Source: Chrysochromulina parva (lineage: Eukaryota; Haptophyta; Prymnesiales; Chrysochromulinaceae). Taken from it: a stretch of 14,258 nt of DNA. Below are positions 1 through 7,569 of this stretch, piece by piece (position 1 is the first letter of the stretch; each line of letters starts with the position of its first letter). The notes below the pieces were generated by a model. It did no database searches, was not told the DNA's origin, and was given only the letters and a program-made list of their open reading frames with translations. A program made the translations under genes and the position numbers. Where the stretch lies: NCBI GenBank assembly GCA_002887195.1, contig PJAB01001469.1:1-14258 (forward strand), given 5' to 3'.

Positions 1-124
1 GACGGACGCGCAAACGGACCTCCTCTGAAGCCGTAGCACCATGGTAGGTGAGGGCCTCGACGGCGTCGCGTAGCTCGGCATCCACAGTGTGGCATGTGGC
101 CTCCGTCTCCTCCGGTGTGATAAC
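1..124 (-). CDS. Possible partial exon running off the left edge, unidentified
   Basis: On the minus strand the first 124 bases are open in one frame and look coding, with mostly G or C in third positions and a mixed, acidic composition that includes TPEETEA and VDAELRDAVEAL. The frame is closed upstream by a TGA at 125-127 and has no in-frame ATG, so if it is real it is an exon or a fragment whose 5' part lies to the right. Beyond that TGA the same frame stays open to about 325 in basic, low-information sequence. I do not recognise a family. It would be divergently transcribed from the methyltransferase gene next to it. Chance openness in GC-rich DNA is a real alternative. Confidence 0.22.
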
Positions 125-300
125 TCAATTACCGGTAAAAAGACACCGGGGGAGCTGGGACATCCTGGATCTCGTTTCCGGAAAACTCATTTGTTTTCGT
201 ACTGGTGTGGTTTTGAGAGACCTGCGTCGTCGAGATTTCTTTTCACACTTGGTCCTCGTGCGAACAGTAATGCGTGCACGCAATCTTAGCCTCCTTCGGG

Positions 301-1245
301 ATGATCTTTTGCGCCCTCCTGCCAATGATCATGGCGAATACGAACAAATTGCTGCACCAGTTCCGCGTCGTTGCGGTCGGTCCACAGCAACCTGGCAACG
401 TCGGCATGATCGCTCGTGCGTGCGCTAACTTTGACTGCGACGATCTAGCTCTGGTGGCCCCGGAATACGACCGCCTAGAGGAGGAGAGCGCCAGCTACGA
501 GCGACGATTCGCCGTGCAATCGCACGCGTTGTCGCTCCTGCGGAACGCACCCGTGCACGCTGGCCTTGAGCAAGCATTATCCGGATGTGCGGCCGCTGTG
601 GCGTTCACTCGGCGTAGGGGTTCCGACCGACAGCAATCATACCTTCCTGTCGGCAAGCTTGCCGAGCTGGCAGCAAAGGCAGGCGACGGTCGTGTCGCGC
701 TCGTGTTTGGCCGTGAGGACAGCGGCCTCAAGCAGTCCGAGCTGCTGCAGTGCTCTCACTACTGCGAGATCCCCACCTCAGCGATTCAAGGCAGCATGTC
801 CCTTCCTGCCGCTGCTGTGTTTGCCCTCGGCCGCTGTTTTGAGGAGGCCCTTGCAATGGAGGAGAGTGGGGACTTCCACCGGTTCAACGCGCGCCAGCTG
901 GGTGGCGACACGACCAGTGTCCGCGCTGTTCGTAACCGGCCGACGGCCATCGGCCATCGCCACGACAGCAATAGCATGGCCATGAGCGGCCGCGATCGTC
1001 TCGCGACGCTGGACGAGATTTCCATCTTCATGCGTCGATGGGAGCAGCTCGCAAGCCACGGGGAAGTCGGGCTGCACGGTGATGGCGCGCTCGTTCGCAC
1101 TTCGCGAGGCACGCGAACAGCCACGAGCCAGGGAAAGGCGAGCGTACTGTTGCGGCGGATGCTACAACGTGCTCAGCTGACGGGACGCGAGCTACGTGCT
1201 CTCCACGGCGCGTTGCGCTCGTTAGAAGAGAAGAATGCCGTGTAG
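301..1245 (+). CDS. TrmJ-type SpoU/SPOUT RNA 2'-O-methyltransferase
   Basis: Predicted to transfer a methyl group from S-adenosylmethionine to a ribose 2'-OH of RNA. Bacterial TrmJ acts on tRNA position 32. Counting from the ATG at 301 (314 aa), the SpoU motifs occur in order: GPQQPGNVGMIARA at 27-40 with Asn33, LVFGREDSGL at about 134-143, and IPTSAIQGSMSLPAAAVFAL at 157-176, the region that forms the C-terminal knot. The C-terminal part (about 230-310) keeps the TrmJ pattern of a LATLDEI helix and then LLRRMLQRAQLTGREL, so this is the full bacterial-style architecture and not only the catalytic domain. ATGs at 301, 325 and 331 are all possible starts; the open frame extends to 274 without an ATG. 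The final SpoU motif reads SMSL where many relatives have SLN. The N terminus is short and hydrophobic and could be an organelle leader. The exact RNA target is inferred. The gene ends in TAG and is convergent with the next gene. Confidence 0.88.
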   Translation: MIFCALLPMIMANTNKLLHQFRVVAVGPQQPGNVGMIARACANFDCDDLALVAPEYDRLEEESASYERRFAVQSHALSLLRNAPVHAGLEQALSGCAAAVAFTRRRGSDRQQSYLPVGKLAELAAKAGDGRVALVFGREDSGLKQSELLQCSHYCEIPTSAIQGSMSLPAAAVFALGRCFEEALAMEESGDFHRFNARQLGGDTTSVRAVRNRPTAIGHRHDSNSMAMSGRDRLATLDEISIFMRRWEQLASHGEVGLHGDGALVRTSRGTRTATSQGKASVLLRRMLQRAQLTGRELRALHGALRSLEEKNAV

Positions 1246-1342
1246 TTCTCGGGCCTGTATTCGTGTGCTATATTCGTGTGCAAACTAAAAATCGTTGTTG
1301 AGTTCCGTTCCAGTCGCGACATATAAAGGCCAGCCAAAATCT

Positions 1343-2440
1343 TTATTCAGAAATCCGCCGCGAGAGACTCGTGTGTCTGCTCTGGTGCGACGCAGCCAGT
1401 ACCGTCGTGCCAGTAGTAGCTAGCGTGTTCCTCTCCCAGCCCGCTGCGATGATGTCGTCGGTGAGGCATCGCGCCCAAATCCGGTGGCCTCGCGCATTCG
1501 GGTGCAGCCGGTCGGGCATGAGTTCCTTGACCACCTCGGACTCAGTGCCCTCAGGCGCAATGAAGCTGCTGCCGCAATCCACAAATCGCGCGCGGAGAGA
1601 GCTGCTTCGCGCCAGCCGCCCGATGGCCGCGGCGACCAGACTATTGACCTCGTGGATCGCGGGCGTGAACGACTCGTATGGCTGGCCGTCCGCGTTGCAG
1701 CGAGGCGGGCAAAGGCGCGCGAGGGTGTGCGCGCCATCGCCCCGAGGCAATAGAGCGTTTACCAGCACACGGCCGCGGGTCCGGTTGAGTACAGCGTTTG
1801 CCACGGCAAGCACGCCACGCGCCACATCCTCGGGCGCATGGCCAGCCCCGAGGTTGTTGGTGCCAATCAGCAGCACTACGAGCAGCCTCGGATCGGCCGC
1901 CATCGGCCCACTGAGTTCTCCGTGTGACAGCCTCCATAGCAAGTGCTGCGTCTGGTCGCCCGAGATGCCAAGCACGACTGGGTCCATCCATCGCTGCGCG
2001 AGCGTCTGTTGAAGCACGAGTGGCGCTCCGGCCGCACGCTCTACCGGCTCGCCATACGAGGTTCCTCCCCACGCTTCTGTGATGGAGTCACCGAGAAGGA
2101 CCAGCCGTGAGCGGTCGTCGTACGGAGAGGCCGGCTGGTACTGAGAGCAGACTCTGGCGAGTTGCTGCTGGTATTCGTGCCACCGGGAAATCTGGCGCCG
2201 GCGTCTCGAGCTCCATGGCGTGCGAGGGCTCGCGCTATCTGAGCGCTCCTCGGTCAAGGTGGCCATCTCAATGAGATGCAGCAGAACGGCATACACACAA
2301 CATACCACCACGAGCAGACATGCGACAAGCCGCTGCGCCCAAGTCGAACGTTGAACCCGTGCAATCAACGCGGTGCGTTGCTCCTGCGCCTGGGCGCTCA
2401 TTTCGCGGAGGACGAGATCCGCGATGTTAGGCATCGGCAT
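1343..2440 (-). CDS. Membrane-anchored SGNH/GDSL hydrolase (PAF-acetylhydrolase-like)
   Basis: A 365-aa SGNH-fold esterase or lipase. Block I is LVLLGDSITEAWGG with nucleophile Ser119, block II is LGISGDQTQHLLWRL with the oxyanion Gly at about 158-161, block III is LLIGTNN at 191-196, and block V is PDRLHPN with Asp310 and His313. The spacing resembles the platelet-activating-factor acetylhydrolase IB catalytic subunits. Residues about 37-59 (LVACLLVVVCCVYAVLLHLI) form one strong transmembrane segment after a short basic N terminus, so I infer a type II single-pass anchor with the catalytic domain in a lumen or outside the cell. The substrate cannot be read from sequence; phospholipid, acyl ester or acetylated glycan are all possible. 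A second Met lies two codons in. The gene ends in TAA and is head-to-head with the AlkB-like gene. Confidence 0.87.
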   Translation of the reverse strand: MPMPNIADLVLREMSAQAQEQRTALIARVQRSTWAQRLVACLLVVVCCVYAVLLHLIEMATLTEERSDSASPRTPWSSRRRRQISRWHEYQQQLARVCSQYQPASPYDDRSRLVLLGDSITEAWGGTSYGEPVERAAGAPLVLQQTLAQRWMDPVVLGISGDQTQHLLWRLSHGELSGPMAADPRLLVVLLIGTNNLGAGHAPEDVARGVLAVANAVLNRTRGRVLVNALLPRGDGAHTLARLCPPRCNADGQPYESFTPAIHEVNSLVAAAIGRLARSSSLRARFVDCGSSFIAPEGTESEVVKELMPDRLHPNARGHRIWARCLTDDIIAAGWERNTLATTGTTVLAASHQSRHTSLSRRISE

Positions 2441-2919
2441 GTCGAAGCGATGTGAGTTTCAACGAAACCTAAGGAAACTTCCCGCTCTGGTTCACGAAAG
2501 CGGTGTCTTCTTCGGACCCGTCCGAAACGAGGACGCTCGAATTTTCAATGATGCTGAAAAACGTAGCCACCGACTGTGGAACCAACCTCACATACCCCGC
2601 ATAAAGCGAGCAATTGGACGTTCTCTGTGACGCTTGGACCCGCGCACTGGAAGCCCGCGTCGATAGCGACAGAATGTTGGACGCCAGGGTGCTGCATTGG
2701 GAAATGGCGCCGAAACCCTTGATCTGCAGCGTTGCCACCATTGATAGCAATCCCAGCTTTGATATGACTTGCAGAGTCGCCGTGACCGATGCCGGAGATG
2801 AGGTGGCTGATGCGCTGGGATCCAGCACCAACGAGTCGCTCGGCGCTCTGGATGATGCCAGCACACACGGTGCAAGATCCGATCGAAGCGGCTATACTGC
2901 GAGAACTGCCACCACCAGC

Positions 2920-3912
2920 ATGAACGTGAGGCCAAAGGGTGCGCTGCCTGGCATGTGCGGCTTTCCGGGTTGCCCGCTCGCAGAGAAGCACTCAGGGCTC
3001 CATCAGCTCTCGGAGTCGGCCGCTACGCTCGGCAAGAGGCATCGCGCATCGAAGACGTTCCAGATGTGCTCAAATGCAAAGCGCCCGAGCCTTGAGCCTA
3101 TCTTTTCTTCCAAGTACATCGAGACCGCCGTAGAGCTGCGATTCAGCGACCTGCCGCCCTTTGGCGTGGTCGCTCCGCCGGAGGCGGCAGCACGGTTTGG
3201 GAACTCGCTGTGCTGCGCCCGCAACATAGCACTCTCCACGGACCTCGACGAGCTCACCGAATCGCTCATCGCTCAGCCTAAAACGCTGCCGTGGGGCAGC
3301 GCCCAGTCGTCGACACAGTCGCGCTCACGTAAGAAGCTCATCTGGCTCGACGAGGGCTCCCGCGAGCAGGCCACCCAGCTCATGACGAACGGGCCGAACG
3401 CAGCACCGCGCCAGAAGCTCCACGAGGAGCTCGTCGCGAATGGCAGCGGGGACGTCCGTGGCAGCTCACTCTGCAGTCTGGGCCTGGCCAACGAGCTGCG
3501 CCAGTGCTTCGAGGTCGACGACGTGCCACTTGCCTTCCAGCCGAACTATGCGCACGCTGACTTCCCGCTGCACTACGACCTCCCGGGGGCAGACGGGTTT
3601 GGCAGGAGCATCGTTACGCTCAACGTCAAGGCCAAGGCGACCATCCTCATCGAGGAGTCGCTGGATCACCCCCAGTGCCGCTGGCGCTTCGAGCTGCAAC
3701 CGGGCGACGCATGGGCCATGCGCGGCTACGCTCGCACGCGCTGCGCCCACGGCGTGTCGGTGATGGGGATCGCAGTGCCCACCCCTTGCACGGCTGGCTG
3801 CCGCGCCTGCCGCGTGAGCCTCAACCTGCGCTGTGGTGCGCACGATGAGGGCGAGGTGGCCGAGATTGAGCGTGATTGGCTCGCGAGCCCGGAAGGGGCC
3901 GAGCGCATGTAG
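2920..3912 (+). CDS. AlkB-like 2-oxoglutarate/Fe(II) dioxygenase with N-terminal Cys/His cluster
   Basis: The C-terminal half carries the double-stranded beta-helix signature of AlkB-type oxygenases. It has PNYAHADFPLHYD with the metal ligands His218 and Asp220, then a SIVTLNV strand, then LQPGDAWAMRGYARTRCAHGV with the distal ligand His277, and finally RVSLNLR with Arg298 and Arg304 as candidate 2-oxoglutarate-binding residues (numbering from the ATG at 2920, 330 aa). The family oxidatively demethylates nucleic acids or proteins; which one applies here cannot be told. Residues 13-28 hold a compact C-x4-C-x5-H-x3-H cluster that could bind zinc. The start is uncertain: the frame is open upstream with ATGs at 2674, 2704 and 2764, giving up to 412 aa, but the Cys/His cluster begins right after the 2920 ATG. 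The open frame ends in TAG. It diverges from the SGNH hydrolase. Confidence 0.8.
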   Translation: MNVRPKGALPGMCGFPGCPLAEKHSGLHQLSESAATLGKRHRASKTFQMCSNAKRPSLEPIFSSKYIETAVELRFSDLPPFGVVAPPEAAARFGNSLCCARNIALSTDLDELTESLIAQPKTLPWGSAQSSTQSRSRKKLIWLDEGSREQATQLMTNGPNAAPRQKLHEELVANGSGDVRGSSLCSLGLANELRQCFEVDDVPLAFQPNYAHADFPLHYDLPGADGFGRSIVTLNVKAKATILIEESLDHPQCRWRFELQPGDAWAMRGYARTRCAHGVSVMGIAVPTPCTAGCRACRVSLNLRCGAHDEGEVAEIERDWLASPEGAERM

Positions 3913-4763
3913 AGATGACACGTCGGTCGCCGGGTATGGGCGGCGGGGTGACCCGCAGGAATAGGGGACCCCGGGGCGGCTCTTGTGCGGTTCTTGCGTC
4001 TGAGCGCTCGCGCAAGCCCATGAGTAGCCCCTCGCGCGTACTTGGAGGCTGCCGTGAGTGGCTCTCGCGTTTCGCGGCGTGAGGTGGCCACCGCGCACAC
4101 GCAGCGCTCTCGGAGGTCTCGGACTCGCGGTCGCGGCGCGCTCTGCGGGGTAGCTGGGTGTGAGGTGTCGGGTATCGAGGATAGTGGACACGTTCCGGAC
4201 GGGGGGCGGCCTACAACACCGTACACGCTTAGTATGCCTGGGGGTGTCCCCCTCGCCACGTGTGCGCTGCCTGTTGGCATGTTTTACTTTACTTTACTTT
4301 TTTTACGGGGGGCGGCCTACCTAGCCGCTCGCGCCATCGCGGCGCGGCGGCGTCCGGCGACGGCCGACGCCGACGGCGATCCGCGGCGCGTCCGACTCGC
4401 GACGCGGTCGGCTCGACGGGCTCGACGCGGCGGTGTGCGTCGACGTGGATCCTGAGCGAGTCAGAGCGTGTAGGGCCACGGCGTGCACAACTGCCGTGGG
4501 CGCTTTTCTACGTCGAACGTGCATGCTTAACACCTGATGAGTGGGAAACCCCACGTTAATCGTTGAACATGACAATCGCGGTCTGGTACACAGGCGCTCG
4601 AGGGTCACACACCCCGCTCGCGACGCGGGGGTGGCGATCCCCTCTGTCGTCTCGCCGAAGTACTGGCGGCCTCTAACAATAGGAGTCGCCCCGAACAAGG
4701 GCCCCGGGCGCTCCTGCGCCCTCATCCCTTTCAGGGGGGAAGCTGCCCCTCAAAGAGGCCTCA
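3913..4763. other. 850-bp GC-rich stretch without a recognisable gene
   Basis: The stretch separates the 3' ends of the AlkB-like gene (+) and the Kintoun-like gene (-). Several open frames exist on both strands, but their translations are Arg/Ala/Pro-rich, overlap one another and match no family I know. It contains a repeated 16-mer, a short TTTAC microsatellite around 4281-4304, and several GC hairpins, for example a perfect 6-bp stem CCCCGC/GCGGGG near 4611-4632. Nothing here can be assigned. Confidence 0.5.
4199..4320. repeat. Direct repeat of a 16-mer, 106 bp apart
   Basis: The 16-mer ACGGGGGGCGGCCTAC occurs at 4199-4214 and again, identically, at 4305-4320. The second copy follows a TTTAC-type microsatellite. 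The repeat could be the edge of a small duplication or an insertion footprint. No inverted termini were seen. Confidence 0.6.
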
Positions 4764-5684
4764 TCAGTCGAGCTCGTACAATAGCTTATCAGGCGCGGGC
4801 GTGGGCGCGGGTGCCGGTGCCGGCACGGTTGCCGGCGCCGGCGCCGGCGCGGGCGCCGGCGCGGGCGCTGCCTTGGCCGCGGGCACCTCGAGCCCAGGCC
4901 ATTCGCCACTGATCGCCTTCTCGAGCACGACCATCATGTTGTTATCGGCCGCGTCGTACCGGCAGCCGTCCACGTTGACCGTGCCCGCGAGCTGCAACTC
5001 CAGCTTGTGCGTGTGCGGCGCGGCGCCGCTGATGGGCTCCGAACGGAAGGTCATCGCGAGGCGGCGTGGCTCGAACTTTGCGTCGACCGAGTCGCTGATC
5101 ACCGAGGGCACCTGCAGGATGAGCGCGACGTATTGGTCGTTCTGGCGCCACTCGACGGGCACCTCGGCGGAGGCGGAGGCGGCAGTAGGCGGCGTGGCGA
5201 CCGCGGGCGCGATCGAGGATGCCGTGGGCTTTGACGGCGGCGGCGGCAACGGGGCGGGCGCCGAGGTAGCCGCTTTCGGGGGGGGCTCCGGGGCGGCAGG
5301 CTTGGCGGCGGGGTCGGGAGCCGGCGCAGGAGCTGGCACTGGCGCTGGCGCCGATGGGGGCGCGGTAGGCGGCGTCATCGGCGTGGGCGCGCTAGACACG
5401 GATGCGCGCGGCATGGTTAGGGTCAGGACGTGAGCCTTCTTGTCGAACTTGGCCGCCGCCTCCTCATCCTTCACCTTGTGCGGCAGCGCCATGTCAAGCT
5501 CCACGTCGCCCACAATCAGGTGCAAGCGCTCCGGGCTAATGTTCAGGTCGACCTCGCCGGCCTTGTTGACGAGGGGCAGCTCCACGCGCACGCAGACGCT
5601 ATCGTCGGAGACTGTAACCGAGTGCTGCGGCGGCGTCGGCATTTCGGGACAGGCAGGCGGCGGGAGGTGAGTCGCTTTCGTCAC
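4764..5684 (-). CDS. PIH1/Kintoun (DNAAF2)-like protein with two CS-like domains
   Basis: A 306-aa protein. Residues about 22-93 resemble the CS-like domain of PIH proteins: VCVRVELPLVNKAGEVDLNI, then LDMALPHKV, then AKFDKKAHVLTLTMPR. Residues about 175-262 form a second CS/p23-like domain (VEWRQNDQYVALILQVPSV, then a MTFRSEP strand, then NMMVVLEKAISGEWPG). This order matches the middle and end of Kintoun/DNAAF2, a cytoplasmic co-chaperone for axonemal dynein pre-assembly with Hsp70/90 clients. The N-terminal PIH1 domain is absent, and the 240 bp upstream before the tRNA does not encode it. The linker (94-172) and the tail (270-300) are Pro/Ala repeats. It ends with a double TGA TGA. The assignment is by pattern; another PIH-CS or p23-like co-chaperone is possible. 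Confidence 0.62.
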   Translation of the reverse strand: MTKATHLPPPACPEMPTPPQHSVTVSDDSVCVRVELPLVNKAGEVDLNISPERLHLIVGDVELDMALPHKVKDEEAAAKFDKKAHVLTLTMPRASVSSAPTPMTPPTAPPSAPAPVPAPAPAPDPAAKPAAPEPPPKAATSAPAPLPPPPSKPTASSIAPAVATPPTAASASAEVPVEWRQNDQYVALILQVPSVISDSVDAKFEPRRLAMTFRSEPISGAAPHTHKLELQLAGTVNVDGCRYDAADNNMMVVLEKAISGEWPGLEVPAAKAAPAPAPAPAPAPATVPAPAPAPTPAPDKLLYELD

Positions 5685-5923
5685 ACGATGAGTGGCCCGC
5701 TGCGCGGAAAAAGTTTTCCTCGTTGGTACGTTTCCCGCGAATAGAAGACTAAAGGGGAGACTAAATCAAGGGGCAACGCGAGCCGCGCGCGGCGCGCGCG
5801 CGCGCGAGTGGGCGCGCGGGGCGCTCGGGCACGGCGACGCCGGCGCCGCCAGGAATGCAATTTCTTCATTACAAACCATTGCGTACTGAGGTCGGTATGA
5901 ATGACATCGGACGTACTCTTTTT
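5685..5923. other. Intergenic spacer with CG-dinucleotide tract
   Basis: The spacer lies between the start of the Kintoun-like gene (-) and the tRNA gene (+). It includes an almost pure CG/GC tract at about 5785-5825 and an AT-rich stretch before the tRNA (5858-5923). No gene is visible. It should hold the Kintoun-like promoter. Confidence 0.5.
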
Positions 5924-5996
5924 GCCCGTGTAGCTCAGTGGATAGAGCGTTGACCTCCTAAGTCAAGGGTCGCGGGTTCGACCCCCGTCTCGGGTG
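5924..5996 (+). tRNA. tRNA-Arg (anticodon CCU)
   Basis: A 73-nt cloverleaf can be drawn in full. The acceptor is GCCCGTG / CTCGGGT plus discriminator G, the D stem GCTC/GAGC, the anticodon stem TTGAC/GTCAA with loop CTCCTAA (anticodon CCT at 5957-5959), the variable loop GGGTC, and the T stem GCGGG/CCCGT with loop TTCGACC. It reads AGG codons. The A box (TAGCTCAGTGG, 5931-5941) and B box (GGTTCGACCCC) are intact, and a T-run terminator follows. There is no intron and no encoded CCA, as in eukaryotic nuclear genes. Oddities are G1-U72 and G49-U65 wobbles and one U6-U67 mismatch in the acceptor. Whether it is functional or a repeat-associated copy is open because its 3' end is tandemly duplicated downstream. 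Confidence 0.93.
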
Positions 5997-6129
5997 TGAT
6001 TTTTATGTGCGGGACCCCCGTCTCGGGTGTGATTTTTATGTGCGGGACCCCCGTCTCGGGTGTGATTTTTATGTGCGGGACCCCCGTCTCGGGTGTGATT
6101 TTTATGTGCGGGACCCCCGTCTCGGGTGT
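5981..6129 (+). repeat. 33-bp tandem array built from the tRNA-Arg 3' end
   Basis: The 17-mer ACCCCCGTCTCGGGTGT begins at 5981 (inside the tRNA T loop), 6014, 6047, 6080 and 6113, exactly 33 bp apart, and the bases between copies are identical. Each unit holds the 3' T-stem strand, the 3' acceptor strand, the discriminator base, the trailer with the T5 terminator, and then TATGTGCGGG. Compared with the tRNA, the repeated GCGGG-ACCCCCG lacks the four loop bases TTCG, so each unit can still form a shortened T-stem hairpin. Confidence 0.95.
6000..6004 (+). terminator. RNA polymerase III terminator of tRNA-Arg
   Basis: A run of five T residues starts 4 nt after the discriminator base, the usual position for Pol III termination. 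The same T-run is copied in each unit of the downstream tandem array. Confidence 0.8.
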
Positions 6130-6134
6130 TGGGT

Positions 6135-6316
6135 CCCTTATACGGGACGTGGCCTCCCCCGTCACCACCGCCGTCACCGCCACAGCCCTCTCCTCCCCCA
6201 CCATGTTCGCCACCTCCGTCGCCGCCGCCGCCCTCACCACCACCACCTTCCGCCGCCCTCACCACCACCACCTTCCCCGCCGCCACCGTCCCCACCACCG
6301 CCGTCACCGGTGATGG
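6135..6316. repeat. Low-complexity CCN/CACC-rich tract
   Basis: An imperfect pyrimidine-rich triplet tract of CCACC, CCGCC and TCACC blocks follows the tRNA-derived array. Translated, it gives runs of Pro/His or, on the minus strand, Gly/Glu/Asp. At its left edge GTCCC-TTATAC-GGGAC forms a small hairpin. The tract inflates open frames on both strands and is best treated as simple sequence. Confidence 0.75.
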
Positions 6317-7225
6317 TCGTGGCGCTGCCACTCGAGCCAAGCAGGCTGGGGTCCAAGAGCTTGCCGGCCGCGTTCCAGCCGCTCGTGTTTTCTAACACGC
6401 CGCGGCTGCCAAGTAGCGGACCCGTCAGCACGGCGAGCCAGCCCGGTGTCGCCAGGTGGCCCACGACAAATACCGTGTTTGCACGAGGGCGCGCTGAGGC
6501 TCAGTCAGAGGCCGCCGCGGCGTCCGACAAGAAGGCGGCGTCTAAGCGCGTCTTCTGGATTCTTTCCCGAGCCTCCGCGGGCAGCTCGTGGAGGACAGCG
6601 GCGCGTGCCAGCAGCAACAGTCCCTTGTTTCGGTCCTGCGGGGCCCCGCCCCTTGGAACTTTTACGCCGCGCTCGGTCGCGCTCGGTGCCGAGCTCCGAG
6701 CGGCCGGGCGGCCGTCTGAGGCAAAGAAGTGGGAGAAGGAGACACACAAGCGGGACAAGCGCATGCACGCGTACCGGTTCTTCTTTGGCGACGCTGCGCA
6801 ACACGCCGCCGCCACTGGCCGCCGTGGCGAGGATCGCGTGGCCGTTGGCGGCGCGTCTCCCCTGGGCAACCTGCGCGCGTATGCGGCTGCGATCGAGCGG
6901 CGCAACAGGTGCAGCAGGAGCAGCATGTGCACGAGCATGCTGGGCTCGACACGGTCGTTACGCGACCGTGTCGAGCGCCAATTTGCGTTCCCCGAGGGGG
7001 GCGCGCCGTCGGGCGCGTCGTGCTCGAAGAGGCGCCACCACCGCCCGCCACCAGAAATCTCGGAAAACTCGAGGCGGCGCTCAGGGCGCGTGTTCGGTGC
7101 TCAGCGGCCATGCTGTCGGCAACGAACCCGTCGCCAGCCTTGTAAAGGTTCAGCACGGTGCTGAGGCACGGCGGCGAGGCGCTGAGCCGCAGCGCGTGCT
7201 CGGCACGTAGCTCGGTCACCCTCAC
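6234..7225 (-). pseudogene. Unidentified coding-like remnant, minus strand
   Basis: Minus-strand translation gives protein-like stretches in more than one frame. They include LSTVLNLYKAGDGFVADSMA (about 7100-7200), AVLHELPAEARERIQKTRLD (about 6540-6600) and TVFVVGHLATPGWLAVLTGP (about 6430-6480). The last two are in one frame, separated by a single in-frame TGA at about 6498-6500; the first is in another frame. Codons favour G or C at third positions. I do not recognise a family. The plus strand is also open for a long distance here (6007-7164), so coding by either strand is uncertain. A decayed gene next to other broken fragments is the simplest reading. Confidence 0.25.
6944..6976. repeat. 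Perfect 14-bp inverted repeat with 5-nt loop
   Basis: GCTCGACACGGTCG at 6944-6957 is followed by TTACG and then its exact reverse complement at 6963-6976. Transcribed from either strand it would form a very stable hairpin. It is not followed by a T-run. Its role is unknown. Confidence 0.85.
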
Positions 7226-7289
7226 ACTTTCCGCCCACTCAGGCTCATTCCGCCCCTCTGGTACTGCCTCAGGCTCGACGGGCGGCGCC

Positions 7290-7530
7290 CGAATGCAGCG
7301 GTGGTGGCGGCTCCTCCACCGGCGGCGCTCAAGGCAGCGGCGGCGGCTTCACCGGCGGCGCTCGTCGCATCATCGGGCTGTCTGAGGCGAAGGCGCTCCA
7401 GCTCGACCGGGCGCTCCATTCGGCAGGTACTACGTCGGGGCGCAGTACGGCAAAACGGCGCCGAGCGTGGTGAGCACTAGCATGCACCTGCTGGTCGCTG
7501 CGAGAAGACAGGGGCACGGCCCTCCTTCAT
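7290..7530 (+). pseudogene. Frameshifted coding-like fragment, unidentified
   Basis: A Gly/Ser-rich stretch leads into GLSEAKALQLDRALHSAG in one plus-strand frame, and the protein-like sequence continues one frame over as YYVGAQYGKTAPSVVSTSMH and ends at TAA (7528-7530). The switch falls at about 7425-7430 (CATTCGGCAGGTAC) and could be a 1-bp deletion or a splice boundary. No family was recognised. Confidence 0.3.
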
Positions 7531-7531
7531 A

Positions 7532-7569
7532 ATACATGCAGGATACATGCAGGATACATCAGGATACGT
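7532..7569. repeat. 11-bp tandem repeat (ATACATGCAGG)
   Basis: Two perfect 11-bp units at 7532-7542 and 7543-7553 are followed by a 10-bp variant ATACATCAGG and a partial unit. Poly-C blocks AAACCCCCCC and GAACCCCCCCCCC lie downstream (7577-7615). Confidence 0.85.

Noticed and set aside
4527..4559. Hammerhead ribozyme or C/D snoRNA (CTGATGA followed by a GTGGG/CCCAC stem)
   Set aside because: The required GAAA after stem II is missing (GTTAATC follows), and no box D is found at a suitable distance.
4801..5433. Plus-strand Gly/Ala-rich ORF of 210 codons
   Set aside because: It is the shadow of the Pro/Ala-rich linkers of the Kintoun-like gene on the other strand.
5972..5996. Retrotransposon primer-binding site matching the tRNA 3' end
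   Set aside because: A PBS is complementary to a tRNA 3' end including CCA. Here a complete tRNA gene is present in the same sense, with no CCA complement and no LTR pair.
5935..6246. Minus-strand ORF with repeated TPETGVPHIKI and a GVEPATLDL end
   Set aside because: It is the antisense translation of the tRNA-Arg and its 33-bp tandem array; GxEPAT peptides are a known artefact of antisense tRNA.
6007..7164. Long plus-strand ORF of 385 codons
   Set aside because: Its first 100 codons are the tandem array and the CCN tract, and the rest has no recognisable domain; the length comes from low-complexity GC-rich DNA.
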